Positions 1 through 8,378 are shown, numbered from the stretch's first letter. The stretch: DNA of 64,000 nt from Enterococcus timonensis (GCF_900104595.1 NZ_FNVY01000004.1:806001-870000); one strand, 5' to 3'. Notes: generated by a model from the sequence alone, not told the origin. Numbers and translations are program-made.

Positions 1-329
1 TCCCAAGCCCAATGAATCGCTTCTTTTTTGAAATAATCGCCAATGGAAAAATTTCCCAACATTTCAAACATCGTATGATGGCGAGCGGTTTTGCCGACAT
101 TTTCAATATCATTAGTGCGGATTGATTTTTGTGCGTTAGTGATGCGCTTGTTATCAGGCACAACAGAGCCGTCAAAATATTTTTTTAAAGTAGCCACGCC
201 GGAATTGATCCATAAAAGTGTTGGATCGTTCACTGGAACTAAAGATTGGCTAGGTTCAACGGAATGTCCTTTTTCTTTGAAAAAGTCGAGATACATTTGG
301 CGCACTTGTGCACTGGTTAATTTTTTCAT
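1..329 (-). CDS. alaS: Alanyl-tRNA synthetase, N-terminal part (runs off the window)
   Basis: This is the first 109 codons of a class II aminoacyl-tRNA synthetase that charges tRNA-Ala in the cytoplasm. The minus-strand translation begins [20 protein letters not shown] and continues with [18 protein letters not shown], the highly conserved N-terminal signature of AlaS (class II motif 1-2 region). The ATG at 327-329 is preceded by an AAAGGATG-type ribosome binding site and follows an alanine-type T-box leader, which independently supports the identity and start. The rest of the gene, including the editing domain, lies outside the window, so intactness cannot be judged. Confidence 0.96.
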   Translation of the reverse strand, partial: MKKLTSAQVRQMYLDFFKEKGHSVEPSQSLVPVNDPTLLWINSGVATLKKYFDGSVVPDNKRITNAQKSIRTNDIENVGKTARHHTMFEMLGNFSIGDYFKKEAIHWAW

Positions 330-366
330 CTAATCATCCTTTACTTTTTTAAAATTAAAATAAAAA

Positions 367-553
367 AACACCCTTGCAAGCTAAGGACGTTTTACCGCGG
401 TACCACCTTAGTTGCAATGATGTTTGTCATTACCTCTTTTACTTCTTAACGCGAAGACACGATACAGTAGGGAGCAACGCAAGATGTTGTTTTGTCTGGT
501 TCCACCGTCACAGACTCGCTTTTAAAAACCTTCATCATGGTCATATCCTATTA
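367..553 (-). promoter_or_regulatory. T-box riboswitch leader of alaS
   Basis: On the minus strand the leader carries the conserved T-box core AAGGTGGTACCGCGG (complement of about 395-410), which pairs with uncharged tRNA-Ala acceptor ends. It is followed by a terminator hairpin whose arms are at about 374-386 and 406-417, ending in a U run (complement of 361-370). Upstream, an AGTCTGTGACGGTGGAA block looks like Stem I. A GCT triplet (complement near 475) is a plausible alanine specifier, but I did not fold the RNA. Transcription antitermination in response to uncharged tRNA-Ala is the known mechanism of the family. Confidence 0.9.
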
Positions 554-558
554 CTGGT

Positions 559-587
559 AGTTTAGAAAAAAAAACTTTTTTTGTCAA
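559..587 (-). promoter_or_regulatory. Promoter of the alaS T-box leader
   Basis: On the minus strand TTGACA (complement of 582-587) is followed after 17 bp by TAAACT (complement of 559-564). It sits just upstream of the T-box leader and just downstream of the end of the preceding minus-strand gene. Confidence 0.75.
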
Positions 588-598
588 GGTTTATTTGC

Positions 599-1642
599 TT
601 ACGGCTTAATGCGAATGACTTTGTAAAATTGAAAATCCGTAGTTGAATAAGTATCGCTTTGCTCTGTCGGCATAATGGTGCGGGCATATGGACTCAAAGG
701 CATAATCGCTTCTAAAAGATTCGGCGCATTTAAATCAACGGGGCCATTTTTTAAGAGGCTCACTTTTTCCAGCAGTTGCCACGTGGATTGTCCGAGATTC
801 ATTTGCAGTCCAAACATATTTTCCTTCAATTGATATGGCGGGAGGACCTTTTGACCGTCAAAAAAAGTCTCGTGATGAACATAAGGAAATAAACGACGAG
901 ATCCAGCCGTCATCATATATTCAAACTCATCTTCTGTCGGCAAATAAAAATTAAAACGGCGCAATTTCTTTTTTAATTGCCCCAAATTTAGTAATTCGTG
1001 GGTGTAAAGATGATAATGATTATCTGCCGCATCCAAAAATCCATAATAACGACCTGGCTCAAAAATAGTTTTAGGAAATTCCCAGTCTAGCGCTTCTTTA
1101 CTCGTTTGAGAAGGATAAATTTGTGGCAGGAGGTCATTTTCAAAGGTGGCATACACTTTTGTGTCGCCAGTAAAATTACCAGAAACAGTATCTAAATCGC
1201 CAATAAATTGTGCCCCCACTGGAACGGCATACTTTGAAACAAGCATCGGCAAAATAGTCGCTTTTCGCAGTTGAGAAGTGTGCTCATTGATAAAAGTAGC
1301 CAATTCGTGTGTTGTGGGGGGATTGATTTTTTCATGATGCTCCATAAATTGAAACGCCGCATCGCTAGCTAACCACTCGTTGATATTAATTTGGGTGCTA
1401 CTTTGATCAAACCCTAAAATGGTTTCTGGGATGCCCGGAACAAAGACGAACGGTTCCCCGTTAATCGTAAATTCAAATGTCCGGCATGATATGCCTTGCA
1501 TCGAAAAATTTTGGAGCTTTACATCTTTTACTAAAGTTAACGGCGAAACAAAATACATTAATACTTGTCGCATCAAAATCAATTTTTCTTGGTCATTTAA
1601 AGTTTGCCAGATGGACCAATTCATTTGTTCAAAGGCATTCAT
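599..1642 (-). CDS. Uncharacterised protein with an FGE/C-type-lectin-like C-terminal segment
   Basis: A 347-residue predicted cytoplasmic protein with no signal peptide or membrane segment. Around residues 230-250 it contains FYLPTEDEFEYMMTAGSRR, which resembles the RLPTEAEWEYAARGG signature of formylglycine-generating-enzyme-like (FGE/SUMF1) domains, and it ends in a KVIRIKP strand like the VRIRP end of such folds. The catalytic cysteines of true FGE are not evident, so a binding or structural role is more likely than catalysis. The start is the ATG at 1640-1642 with a GGGGAAATC site upstream. It is a single gene between alaS and a divergent acetyltransferase; no pathway can be inferred. 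The family assignment is by motif resemblance only. Confidence 0.6.
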   Translation of the reverse strand: MNAFEQMNWSIWQTLNDQEKLILMRQVLMYFVSPLTLVKDVKLQNFSMQGISCRTFEFTINGEPFVFVPGIPETILGFDQSSTQININEWLASDAAFQFMEHHEKINPPTTHELATFINEHTSQLRKATILPMLVSKYAVPVGAQFIGDLDTVSGNFTGDTKVYATFENDLLPQIYPSQTSKEALDWEFPKTIFEPGRYYGFLDAADNHYHLYTHELLNLGQLKKKLRRFNFYLPTEDEFEYMMTAGSRRLFPYVHHETFFDGQKVLPPYQLKENMFGLQMNLGQSTWQLLEKVSLLKNGPVDLNAPNLLEAIMPLSPYARTIMPTEQSDTYSTTDFQFYKVIRIKP

Positions 1643-1716
1643 AATGATTTCCCCTCACATTTTTGCATTTTTTTTAATTTCATTATACCATTTTTTAAAA
1701 GGAGGCGAGGCGCCTA

Positions 1717-2163
1717 ATGATTATTCACGGGACTCACCCAGTCATTCAAAAAGCAAGTTTTAAAATGCGGGCTGAAGTTTTTGTTAAAGAGCAAGGCATC
1801 CCAGCCCAACTGGAATTTGATGAAAAGCCAGGGGAAGTTTTTCGTTATTTTCTAGTCGTTGAAGACGGCCTTGTAATTGCTACTGCTCGCTATCAAGTGA
1901 AAAATCAACTGTTAAATCCTGATCGTTTCTGTGTCAAAAAAAATTTTCGAAATCAAGGTGTCGGTGAAAAATTATTGCAATCATTAGAAAAATATGGCGC
2001 CAATCACGGACTTTTGGCCGGATTTTTAAATAGTGAAGTTGATGCACGACCGTTTTATGAACATTCCGGCTGGCAAGTTGTGGGAGAACTTTTTTATGAA
2101 GATACAATCCCTGTTTGGCGAATGGAAAAAATATTAAAAAAACTTGACGAAAAAAAGCCATGA
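1717..2163 (+). CDS. GNAT-family N-acetyltransferase
   Basis: A 148-residue single-domain acetyltransferase. The acetyl-CoA binding motif A is visible as RNQGVGEKLLQSLE (residues about 76-89), preceded by a VEDGLVIATARYQV strand and followed by the FYEHSGWQVVGE motif B. The N-terminal KMRAEVFVKEQGIP is typical of the ElaA/YjcF subgroup (a start like IRxxVFVxEQ), whose substrates are generally unknown. An AAAGGAGGCG ribosome binding site lies about 8 bases before the ATG. The gene is divergent from the 347-residue gene and convergent with the helicase gene, sharing a bidirectional terminator with it. Substrate is not predictable. Confidence 0.88.
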   Translation: MIIHGTHPVIQKASFKMRAEVFVKEQGIPAQLEFDEKPGEVFRYFLVVEDGLVIATARYQVKNQLLNPDRFCVKKNFRNQGVGEKLLQSLEKYGANHGLLAGFLNSEVDARPFYEHSGWQVVGELFYEDTIPVWRMEKILKKLDEKKP

Positions 2164-2190
2164 AAAGAAAACTTTTCATGGCTTTTTTAT
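2151..2190. terminator. Bidirectional intrinsic terminator between the acetyltransferase and helicase genes
   Basis: Perfect arms AGCCATGAAAAG and CTTTTCATGGCT flank an AAAA loop, with an A run before and a T run after, so the hairpin works for both convergent genes. The acetyltransferase stop codon lies inside the left arm. Confidence 0.9.
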
Positions 2191-2240
2191 CGACAACCTC
2201 TAATTCACTGCGACCCAGAACACCAAAAAGACAACCTTGT

Positions 2241-3590
2241 TTAATATTCGCTGTTTTTCTTTTTGGTTTTGCGGTCGGTACGGAGACCTTGGCGTTTGGC
2301 GATTTTTGTTTTTTGTTTTTTAGATTTAACGATTTCTCGTTGAATTTCTTTTTTGTAACCTGGTTTAATTTTTTTCTTTTTCTTTTTCACCATACCAATA
2401 ATTTTCGTATCAATATCGGCTTTGGCGGTGTCACTGCGTTTTCTCCGGCGATTACGATCATAGTCATCAACTAGGTCGCCACGTTTGAAAGTTTTAGGAA
2501 TAAATTTAATTCCTTGAGATTCCACTTGTGCCACCAATTGTTCTTCTCCTGGAGCATACAATGTAATTGCCACGCCAGAAAGTCCGTTCCGTCCAGTCCG
2601 ACCGATGCGGTGAATAAAAAAGTCTAAATCTTGAGGCAAGTCGTCATTAATAACTAACGAAATCCCTTCAATATCAATACCTCGAGCAGCTAAATCCGTT
2701 GCTACAACAAATTGATAATCCAAATTTTGAACTTGTTTCATCACTCGTTTCCGTTCGCGCGGAGGAATATCCCCATGAATTTTAGCAACTTTCAACCCTT
2801 TTTCTTGCAAAAAGCTAGTCAATTCATCCACACGTTGTTTCGTATTGGCAAAAATGAAAACCAAATAAGGTTGCCCCATCGTCAATAAATGGTAAATCAC
2901 TTCATTTTTTTCATGCCCTTTGGTGGAAATTAAATAATTTTCAATGGCTGGTGCAATTTTATTATCAGGCGCAATTTCAACAATCGTTGGATTGTCGAGA
3001 TATTTTTTCAAAAACGGACGCAATTTTTCAGGAATTGTCGCTGAAAAAATTAAGAATTGACTGCCTTTGCCAAATAAACCGGCAATTTGATCGACTTCTT
3101 TTAAAAATCCGAAATCTAAAGTCATATCTGCTTCATCGACTACTAAAGCAAATGCGGTATGGACTTTCAGCGCTTTGGCGTTAATCAAATCTAATAAACG
3201 ACCGGGCGTACCAATAACAACTTGCGGTTGTTGGTTCCCTAATTTTTCGATTTGGCGCATTTTATCAGTGCCACCAAAAAAGCGAGCGACTTTTAAATCA
3301 AAGTCAGCATCAGCACTAAAAAATTTTGCTTCTTCATAAATTTGTTCTGCTAGTTCCCGACTAGGTGTTGTAATCACGACTTGCACATGGGAATCAGGCG
3401 TAATTTTTTCTAATAAAGGCAATAAAAATGCCAATGTTTTCCCGGAACCGGTTTGCGATTGGACCACGACACTTTTATTTCGTTGAATCATGGGAATCAC
3501 TTTTGCCTGCACATCTGTTGGTTCGGCAAATTTTTTGCGGTCTAATGCTTTGTTTAAAAATGTTGGAAATTGAAATTCACTAAAGTTCAT
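2241..3590 (-). CDS. cshB: DEAD-box ATP-dependent RNA helicase, CshB-like
   Basis: A 449-residue RNA helicase expected to unwind structured RNA during mRNA turnover, ribosome assembly or cold adaptation. All core motifs are present: Q motif PTDVQ (24-28), motif I SQTGSGKT (45-52), motif Ia TPSRELAEQ, Ib GTPGR, II DEAD (152-155), III SAT (183-185), V ATDLAARGID and VI HRIGRTGR (327-334). The last 70 residues are lysine/arginine rich (KKKKKKIKPGYKK), as in CshB-type C-terminal tails that bind RNA. The short N terminus and VVVQSQTGSGKT variant fit CshB better than CshA, but that subgroup call is an inference. It is monocistronic, ending at the shared bidirectional terminator. Confidence 0.92.
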   Translation of the reverse strand: MNFSEFQFPTFLNKALDRKKFAEPTDVQAKVIPMIQRNKSVVVQSQTGSGKTLAFLLPLLEKITPDSHVQVVITTPSRELAEQIYEEAKFFSADADFDLKVARFFGGTDKMRQIEKLGNQQPQVVIGTPGRLLDLINAKALKVHTAFALVVDEADMTLDFGFLKEVDQIAGLFGKGSQFLIFSATIPEKLRPFLKKYLDNPTIVEIAPDNKIAPAIENYLISTKGHEKNEVIYHLLTMGQPYLVFIFANTKQRVDELTSFLQEKGLKVAKIHGDIPPRERKRVMKQVQNLDYQFVVATDLAARGIDIEGISLVINDDLPQDLDFFIHRIGRTGRNGLSGVAITLYAPGEEQLVAQVESQGIKFIPKTFKRGDLVDDYDRNRRRKRSDTAKADIDTKIIGMVKKKKKKIKPGYKKEIQREIVKSKKQKTKIAKRQGLRTDRKTKKKNSEY

Positions 3591-3672
3591 CTTTCACCTC
3601 TGGTATTTACTTTCTCGCATCAGTTTAACACAATTTGCAGGCCGTCAGTAGTTTTTTGGTCAAAATAAACAA

Positions 3673-3707
3673 TTTTTGCTTTAATTCTGCTATAATTAAA
3701 GCAAAAA
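3673..3707 (+). promoter_or_regulatory. Perfect 14-bp inverted repeat overlapping the cls promoter
   Basis: Arms TTTTTGCTTTAATT (3673-3686) and AATTAAAGCAAAAA (3694-3707) flank a 7-bp spacer. The spacer and right arm contain the extended -10 box TGCTATAAT (3689-3696 region); no good -35 is seen. The location suggests an operator, though a hairpin at the very 5' end of the transcript is also possible. Confidence 0.6.
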
Positions 3708-3720
3708 TGAGGAGCAAATA

Positions 3721-5178
3721 ATGCAATATATACTCGAAATATTTATCTTTTTACTTTTTATTAATACCGTTGCTTCCGTTGTTACCGTTTTTCGCAAACC
3801 TCGATCCATCCAGTCGGTTTTAGCTTGGATGATTGCCCTAGTTTTTTTGCCAGGGATTGGATTTATTTTATACGCTTTTTGCGGGCGCGGGATTGACCAG
3901 GAAAGTATTTTAAAATTAACCCCCGAAGACGTTCACGATATTGAATTAATTGAGTTGAAAGTCGAACAAGATGCGCTGGATTTTTCCGGTTGGGTCATCC
4001 CTCCGTTAGATTCCAACGGCCAAAAATTAGTGCGTTATTTGGATAAAACACAGCAGTCCCCTTTCACTCAAGGAAATGAAGTCGAATTATTTACCGATGG
4101 CAAGAAAAAATTTGACGGATTAATCGCTGATATTTTAAATGCCAAAGAAACTATTCATATTGAATATTATTCCATTTACAATGATCGTCTGGGCAATCGG
4201 GTGATGACGGCCCTTGTCCAAATGGCCGCAAAAGGTGTTAAAGTTCGGCTGATTTATGATCCGTGGGGTTCAAAAGGCGCCAATAAACGCTGGTTTAAAC
4301 CTTTGATTACATTAGGCGGCGAGGTGGCGCCATTTGTCACAAGTAAAAATATTTTGTTGAAGTCCCGACTGAATTATCACTTGCACCGGAAAATTGTTGT
4401 TATTGACGGGAAAATTTCTTGGACCGGCGGCTTTAATATCGCTGATCAATATATTGGGGAAAATTCAAAATTCGGCTATTGGCGCGATTCCCACGCTAGA
4501 ATTGTTGGGCCAGCCAGCTTTACTTTACAAGAAATATTTATTCGCGATTGGAATGCTTCTTGTGAAAAACAGCAAATGATTCACTATCAAGATCACTTTT
4601 TCCAACTTCCTGAAAAGAGTCAACGCGGTCCTTATAGTATGCAAATTGTTTCTGACGGCCCGGATTCTTTTGAAGATATTTTAAAAGGCGCCATTATTCG
4701 TATGAGCTCTGATAGCGAGCGGCGGATTTGGATTCAAACGCCTTATTTGATTCCTGATGATTCTATGATTACAACTTTATTGATTGCTGCTCGCTCGGAC
4801 ATTGATGTGCGGATTATGATTCCACAAATGCCGGACCACCCTTTTATTTATCGGGCCACCCAATATTACGCCAATTACTTGACGCGCCTCGGGGTGAAAA
4901 TTTATATTTACAACAATGGCTTTTTGCACAGCAAAACTTGTATGGTGGATGATAATTTGTCTTCGATTGGTTCCATGAATCAAGATATTCGCTCTTATTC
5001 GCTAAATTTTGAAGTCCAAGCTTTTATTTATTCAGAGGAACTCAATCATCAATTCGAACAAATCTTCTTAGCCGATATGGAAAATTGCACGTTGCTCACA
5101 GAAGAAATGATTCAAAATCAATCTCGCTGGTTGCGTTTTAAACAGAATTTTTCAAGATTATTGTCGCCCATTCTTTAA
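3721..5178 (+). CDS. cls: Cardiolipin synthase (phospholipase D superfamily)
   Basis: A 485-residue membrane enzyme that condenses two phosphatidylglycerol molecules into cardiolipin and glycerol. The N terminus has two hydrophobic segments (about residues 2-17 and 33-54, the second FLPGIGFILYAFCG). Two PLD catalytic HKD motifs are intact: HRKIVVIDGKISWTGGFN (about 222) and HSKTCMVDDNLSSIGSMN (about 402). Length equals the family norm. The ATG is preceded by GAGGAGC. It is transcribed alone from a promoter overlapped by a perfect palindrome. In enterococci Cls changes are linked with daptomycin susceptibility; nothing here indicates a particular allele. Confidence 0.97.
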   Translation: MQYILEIFIFLLFINTVASVVTVFRKPRSIQSVLAWMIALVFLPGIGFILYAFCGRGIDQESILKLTPEDVHDIELIELKVEQDALDFSGWVIPPLDSNGQKLVRYLDKTQQSPFTQGNEVELFTDGKKKFDGLIADILNAKETIHIEYYSIYNDRLGNRVMTALVQMAAKGVKVRLIYDPWGSKGANKRWFKPLITLGGEVAPFVTSKNILLKSRLNYHLHRKIVVIDGKISWTGGFNIADQYIGENSKFGYWRDSHARIVGPASFTLQEIFIRDWNASCEKQQMIHYQDHFFQLPEKSQRGPYSMQIVSDGPDSFEDILKGAIIRMSSDSERRIWIQTPYLIPDDSMITTLLIAARSDIDVRIMIPQMPDHPFIYRATQYYANYLTRLGVKIYIYNNGFLHSKTCMVDDNLSSIGSMNQDIRSYSLNFEVQAFIYSEELNHQFEQIFLADMENCTLLTEEMIQNQSRWLRFKQNFSRLLSPIL

Positions 5179-5342
5179 AAGAAACTATTCGGGGCGATGG
5201 TTAGAGTCGCTTTTCACTATAAAAAGGATTTCTAGGCAATAAAAATAATAAGTTTAAAGCATTTGCTTACTATGGAAACAAACCAAATAACCTTTTAATA
5301 TATTGTCAATTAATATAAAATTATTAAATAAATTGATTCAAC

Positions 5343-5388
5343 AGTATGATTCCTCAAAATAGTGTTTATGATTTTGAGGAATCATACT
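5343..5388. repeat. Perfect 18-bp inverted repeat
   Basis: Arms AGTATGATTCCTCAAAAT and ATTTTGAGGAATCATACT flank a 10-bp spacer. There is no T run next to it, so it is not a standard terminator. Function is unknown. Confidence 0.85.
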
Positions 5389-5587
5389 ACCGGTAGATTA
5401 ATAGAGTTTTACAAGCTGAGTTAGCACCAATCTCCGCCACTAAAGTGACAATCTTCATAATGTGAATCACAGTGATTTAAAATACACTAAATATCGAGAT
5501 TTTATGAAAAGTCTATTAATTTAGTAATTCAAAGAACACATATGAGAAAAAACGATGCATCTCAAGCGAAATTATAAAAATTCATGT

Positions 5588-5623
5588 AAAAAAAGCTCTC
5601 ATTCGCTTGAACGAACGAGAGCT
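5588..5623 (-). terminator. Minus-strand intrinsic terminator with no obvious gene
   Basis: Arms AGCTCTCATTCG and CGAACGAGAGCT (one G-U pair) with seven U following on the minus strand (complement of 5588-5594). The nearest minus-strand coding region is the transposase more than 1.3 kb away, beyond an unrelated plus-strand gene. Confidence 0.7.
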
Positions 5624-5683
5624 AGTTAGCAATTGTCCTAACTGTTAACAAAAAAATAATATCATACAATTGGAGGAAAGAAA

Positions 5684-6697
5684 ATGAGTGTTTTTTTTAG
5701 TTTTGTATTATTGGTAGCAATTTTGGCTATTTGGTATTTTGCAAGAAAACGACCAAATAAGCTTTATCGTAATTTAGCGATCGGATTGGCAGCCTTAATG
5801 TTTATTATAGTAGGAATAACAGCCCCAGAACCCGAGAAAGTGGTTAAAACTGCACAGCCAAAAACAGGTTTAGTGGAAACCAAACAGTCTATTGAGAAAG
5901 AAGAGAAAAAAATAATTTTTTCTTCTGTTAAGCATAATTTTTCAGACGATTTTAAAAATGTTACATTTAGTGGCGGAGCCCCTAGTGATTTAGAAGTTAT
6001 TATAGAAGCCGACGGGGAAACAGTTCAATCCACAAAATCTGCGCAAAATCATTTTGAAATTACAATAAGCACACCAACTGATAAAGAGATGAAATACATT
6101 TTAAAATGTGAAGATGACACGCGTACTTTTACAATAAAGACAGTTAGCCAGCTCGAAAATGATAAAAAATTAGCTGACGAGGCCCAAGCTCAAAAAGAGG
6201 CTGCAGAGAAGGCAGCCAAAGAAAAGGCAGATGCTGAAGAAAAAGCGGCTGCGGAGAAAAAAGCTGCAGAAGATGCTGAGGCAAAAGCAAAAGCAGATGC
6301 AGAAGCAAAAGCAGATGCGGAGAAAAAAGCTGCAGAAGAAAAAGCGGCTGCAGAAGCCCAGGCAAGAGTTGATGCGGAAAATGCGGCTCAAGCTGAAATT
6401 GACAATGCAACGAGAGAACAGCAAAATGCATTAGATCATGCATATAGTTATCTCGATTTTTCTTCCTTTTCAAAATCCGGTTTGTACGATCAATTAATTT
6501 ACGAACAATATCCAGCTGATGCCGCTCAATTTGCTATCGATCACATTGAAACAGATTGGAACCAACAAGCATTAACGAAAGCAAAAAGTTATCTAGAATA
6601 TTCTAGTTTTTCTAACGCTGGACTTAAAGACCAACTAATTTATGAAGGATTTTCTGATGCCGAAGCTCAATTTGCAATAGACAATTTACCAAACTGA
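5684..6697 (+). CDS. Membrane protein with Ala/Lys/Glu coiled coil and two C-terminal Ltp repeats
   Basis: A 337-residue protein with two N-terminal hydrophobic segments (about 2-19 and 30-46), then a beta-rich extracellular segment (75-153), a long charged alanine-rich coiled coil (154-245, KAAAEKKAAEDAEAKAKAD type) and two tandem repeats of about 41 residues (247-287 and 295-335). The repeats share AYSYLxFSSFSxxGLxDQLIYE and AQFAID and match the Ltp (host-cell surface-exposed lipoprotein) repeat. In Streptococcus thermophilus phage TP-J34, Ltp blocks DNA injection by superinfecting phage. Here the lipobox is absent and the anchor is transmembrane. An exclusion role is an inference from the repeats. 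RBS TTGGAGGAAAG is strong. The IS1380 element begins about 100 bp downstream. Confidence 0.8.
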   Translation: MSVFFSFVLLVAILAIWYFARKRPNKLYRNLAIGLAALMFIIVGITAPEPEKVVKTAQPKTGLVETKQSIEKEEKKIIFSSVKHNFSDDFKNVTFSGGAPSDLEVIIEADGETVQSTKSAQNHFEITISTPTDKEMKYILKCEDDTRTFTIKTVSQLENDKKLADEAQAQKEAAEKAAKEKADAEEKAAAEKKAAEDAEAKAKADAEAKADAEKKAAEEKAAAEAQARVDAENAAQAEIDNATREQQNALDHAYSYLDFSSFSKSGLYDQLIYEQYPADAAQFAIDHIETDWNQQALTKAKSYLEYSSFSNAGLKDQLIYEGFSDAEAQFAIDNLPN

Positions 6698-6842
6698 TAA
6701 TTTAAAATGCTCAATTAGGTAGCTAACGAACGCATTAACCCTGTTTCACTACAGATTTTTACACTAGTAAATACTTGATAATTAAGAAAACACCTTAACA
6801 ACCTGAATAATTCATAGCCTTAATTTTTTTGAATAGTTATTT

Positions 6843-6871
6843 AAAAAAAACGGACGTTTCTTTAAACGTTC
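6843..6871 (-). terminator. Terminator downstream of the IS1380 transposase
   Basis: On the minus strand GAACGTTT, loop AAAG and AAACGTCC form a hairpin with one mismatch, followed by eight U (complement of 6843-6850). It lies inside the element, just before its left end. Confidence 0.65.
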
Positions 6872-7006
6872 TCTCTATTTCTAACAAAATTTAATTTTTT
6901 GTTCTACTTTTCTTGGCTATTGCTATTAAAGTGAAAGTCAATTCAGTTTTTTGGCAGACTCCACCCCTTTGATTTTTCATCCTTTTTTTCTAAGGTTAGG
7001 AAGGAT

Positions 7007-8317
7007 TTATTGGCACCGCCTTAGGCGCCTGAAAATTGCATAGAATTCGTTTTGTTGCACATGATAGCTTGATAATTTAAGGTATATTTTTCTGGCTGTT
7101 TGAACAAGTTTTCCAGCAATTTTAAGAAAATGTAAACGAATCGTCTGGATAGTCATTCCTTGGTCTATTTTTTTGAATGCAATCGTTTTTAAAAAATTAA
7201 CAAGGTTGTAAGCAAGAACGCTTATCATCATTCTCGTATGATTTTCTACAAAACGTGGACTATCTGTCTTGTCAAAAAAGAAACCCGTTTTGGCTTCTTT
7301 GATAAAATTTTCCATCGTTCCGCGTTTTTCATAAAGAGAGAAGACAACTTTAGGTGAGACATTTTCGGATAAATTGGTCACAATAAATGCGTGATGAAAG
7401 AGAAGTTCACCACTCTCGCGAACCGATCGTATGCAGACACGACGAGGTTTTGACCAAGATTGTGCTTGGTAAAAGGAAGAAAAATAATATACCTCTTGTT
7501 CATCCCATTTTTGATTGTCATCGTATTGAACAAATTGTTCTGCCAACTGGCTTAACTTGTTATTATTTTTCAATCGAATGACGTAGTGACTGTTGGTATT
7601 CTCGCAAGGTTCATACACCTCTGGTGTTGCAAACCCACTATCACCACGTACGAGTATATCTGTAGTAGGTAATGCTTCAATATAATGAGATAGCAATGGT
7701 TCAATGAACGCTTTTATTCCTTTCGAGGTGTATTGATTTCCTGGACGTAGTTCTGCTTTTAAAAAGTCACCAGTTAGTCCATCAAAGGCAACTAGCGGAT
7801 GATATCCATAGGTTTGATAATGTGCATTGTAATTTGTTTGTTCTTGACGTCCAAATGTATCGGAGTGAGTGGAATCAATGTCAATCACTAATTCGGTGTT
7901 ATTGCGAATCAAACGTACTTGATCTACCAATGCTTGATTTAACGCTTGCAATTGATGAATATTTTTCTCCATAAAACGATCAAAAAAACGAGAAAGTGAA
8001 GATTGAGAGGCTAGTTGCTTCTTACCTAAAATGGCTTGAAATACAGGGTCTTGTCTTAAAATATTCGCTGAAGAATCAGCCGAATAACCACTAATCAATT
8101 GCAAGATAAGTTGTTCCAATATTTCCACGTTATCATGTGTATAATAATTGCGCTTGTCCTCTATGTGAAGGAAATGCTTTGCTAGTTTTGAAAATTGAAG
8201 AGTATCCATTAACTCCTTCATTAGAACTAACCCTGAATCACTGGATAAGCAGCCACCTGTGTGTGAAATTATCATCGTTGAATTGAATTTCATTTGATTG
8301 TCATGTAAACTAGTCAT
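7007..8317 (-). CDS. IS1380-family transposase
   Basis: A 436-residue DDE transposase that cuts and pastes its own element. Candidate catalytic acidic residues are visible in DIDSTHSDT, RGDSGFATPEVY and YEKRGTMENFIKEAK, the last being the YREKG-like signature around the catalytic Glu of IS4/IS1380-type enzymes. Length is normal (about 430-450) and there is no frameshift, so the protein is probably active. The ATG (8315-8317) is preceded by AAAGGAGTTC; this ribosome binding site is also one arm of an inverted repeat that may silence read-through transcripts. Confidence 0.93.
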   Translation of the reverse strand: MTSLHDNQMKFNSTMIISHTGGCLSSDSGLVLMKELMDTLQFSKLAKHFLHIEDKRNYYTHDNVEILEQLILQLISGYSADSSANILRQDPVFQAILGKKQLASQSSLSRFFDRFMEKNIHQLQALNQALVDQVRLIRNNTELVIDIDSTHSDTFGRQEQTNYNAHYQTYGYHPLVAFDGLTGDFLKAELRPGNQYTSKGIKAFIEPLLSHYIEALPTTDILVRGDSGFATPEVYEPCENTNSHYVIRLKNNNKLSQLAEQFVQYDDNQKWDEQEVYYFSSFYQAQSWSKPRRVCIRSVRESGELLFHHAFIVTNLSENVSPKVVFSLYEKRGTMENFIKEAKTGFFFDKTDSPRFVENHTRMMISVLAYNLVNFLKTIAFKKIDQGMTIQTIRLHFLKIAGKLVQTARKIYLKLSSYHVQQNEFYAIFRRLRRCQ

Positions 8318-8320
8318 TAG

Positions 8321-8378
8321 AAGAACTCCTTTCTTTTGGTTGGTTTAAGCACCTTTACCATAACAGAACGGAGTTCTT
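8321..8378 (-). promoter_or_regulatory. Inverted repeat that would sequester the transposase ribosome binding site
   Basis: The arm GGAGTTCTT (minus strand, complement of 8321-8329) contains the Shine-Dalgarno sequence of the transposase. A 5' copy AAGAACTCC (complement of 8370-8378) can pair with it perfectly over 9 bp. Transcripts entering from outside the element would fold this way; whether the native transcript includes the 5' arm is unknown. Confidence 0.55.

Larger units (their letters stand above)
5179..5683. other. 500-bp intergenic region without a gene
   Basis: Very AT-rich and with stops in all frames. It holds a weak GCGA-loop-TCGC-TTTT hairpin just after cls (about 5195-5215), an 18-bp perfect inverted repeat (5343-5388) and an intrinsic terminator oriented on the minus strand (5588-5623). 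The terminator has no minus-strand gene in front of it. Confidence 0.6.

Noticed and set aside
6144-6473. Leucine/phenylalanine-rich frames antisense to the coiled coil of the Ltp protein
   Set aside because: They are complements of GCA/GAA-rich repeats, lack ribosome binding sites and overlap a clear gene.
5684-6697. TolA-like protein
   Set aside because: The alanine/lysine coiled coil looks like TolA, but the organism is Gram-positive by gene content and the C terminus has Ltp-type repeats instead of the TolA domain.
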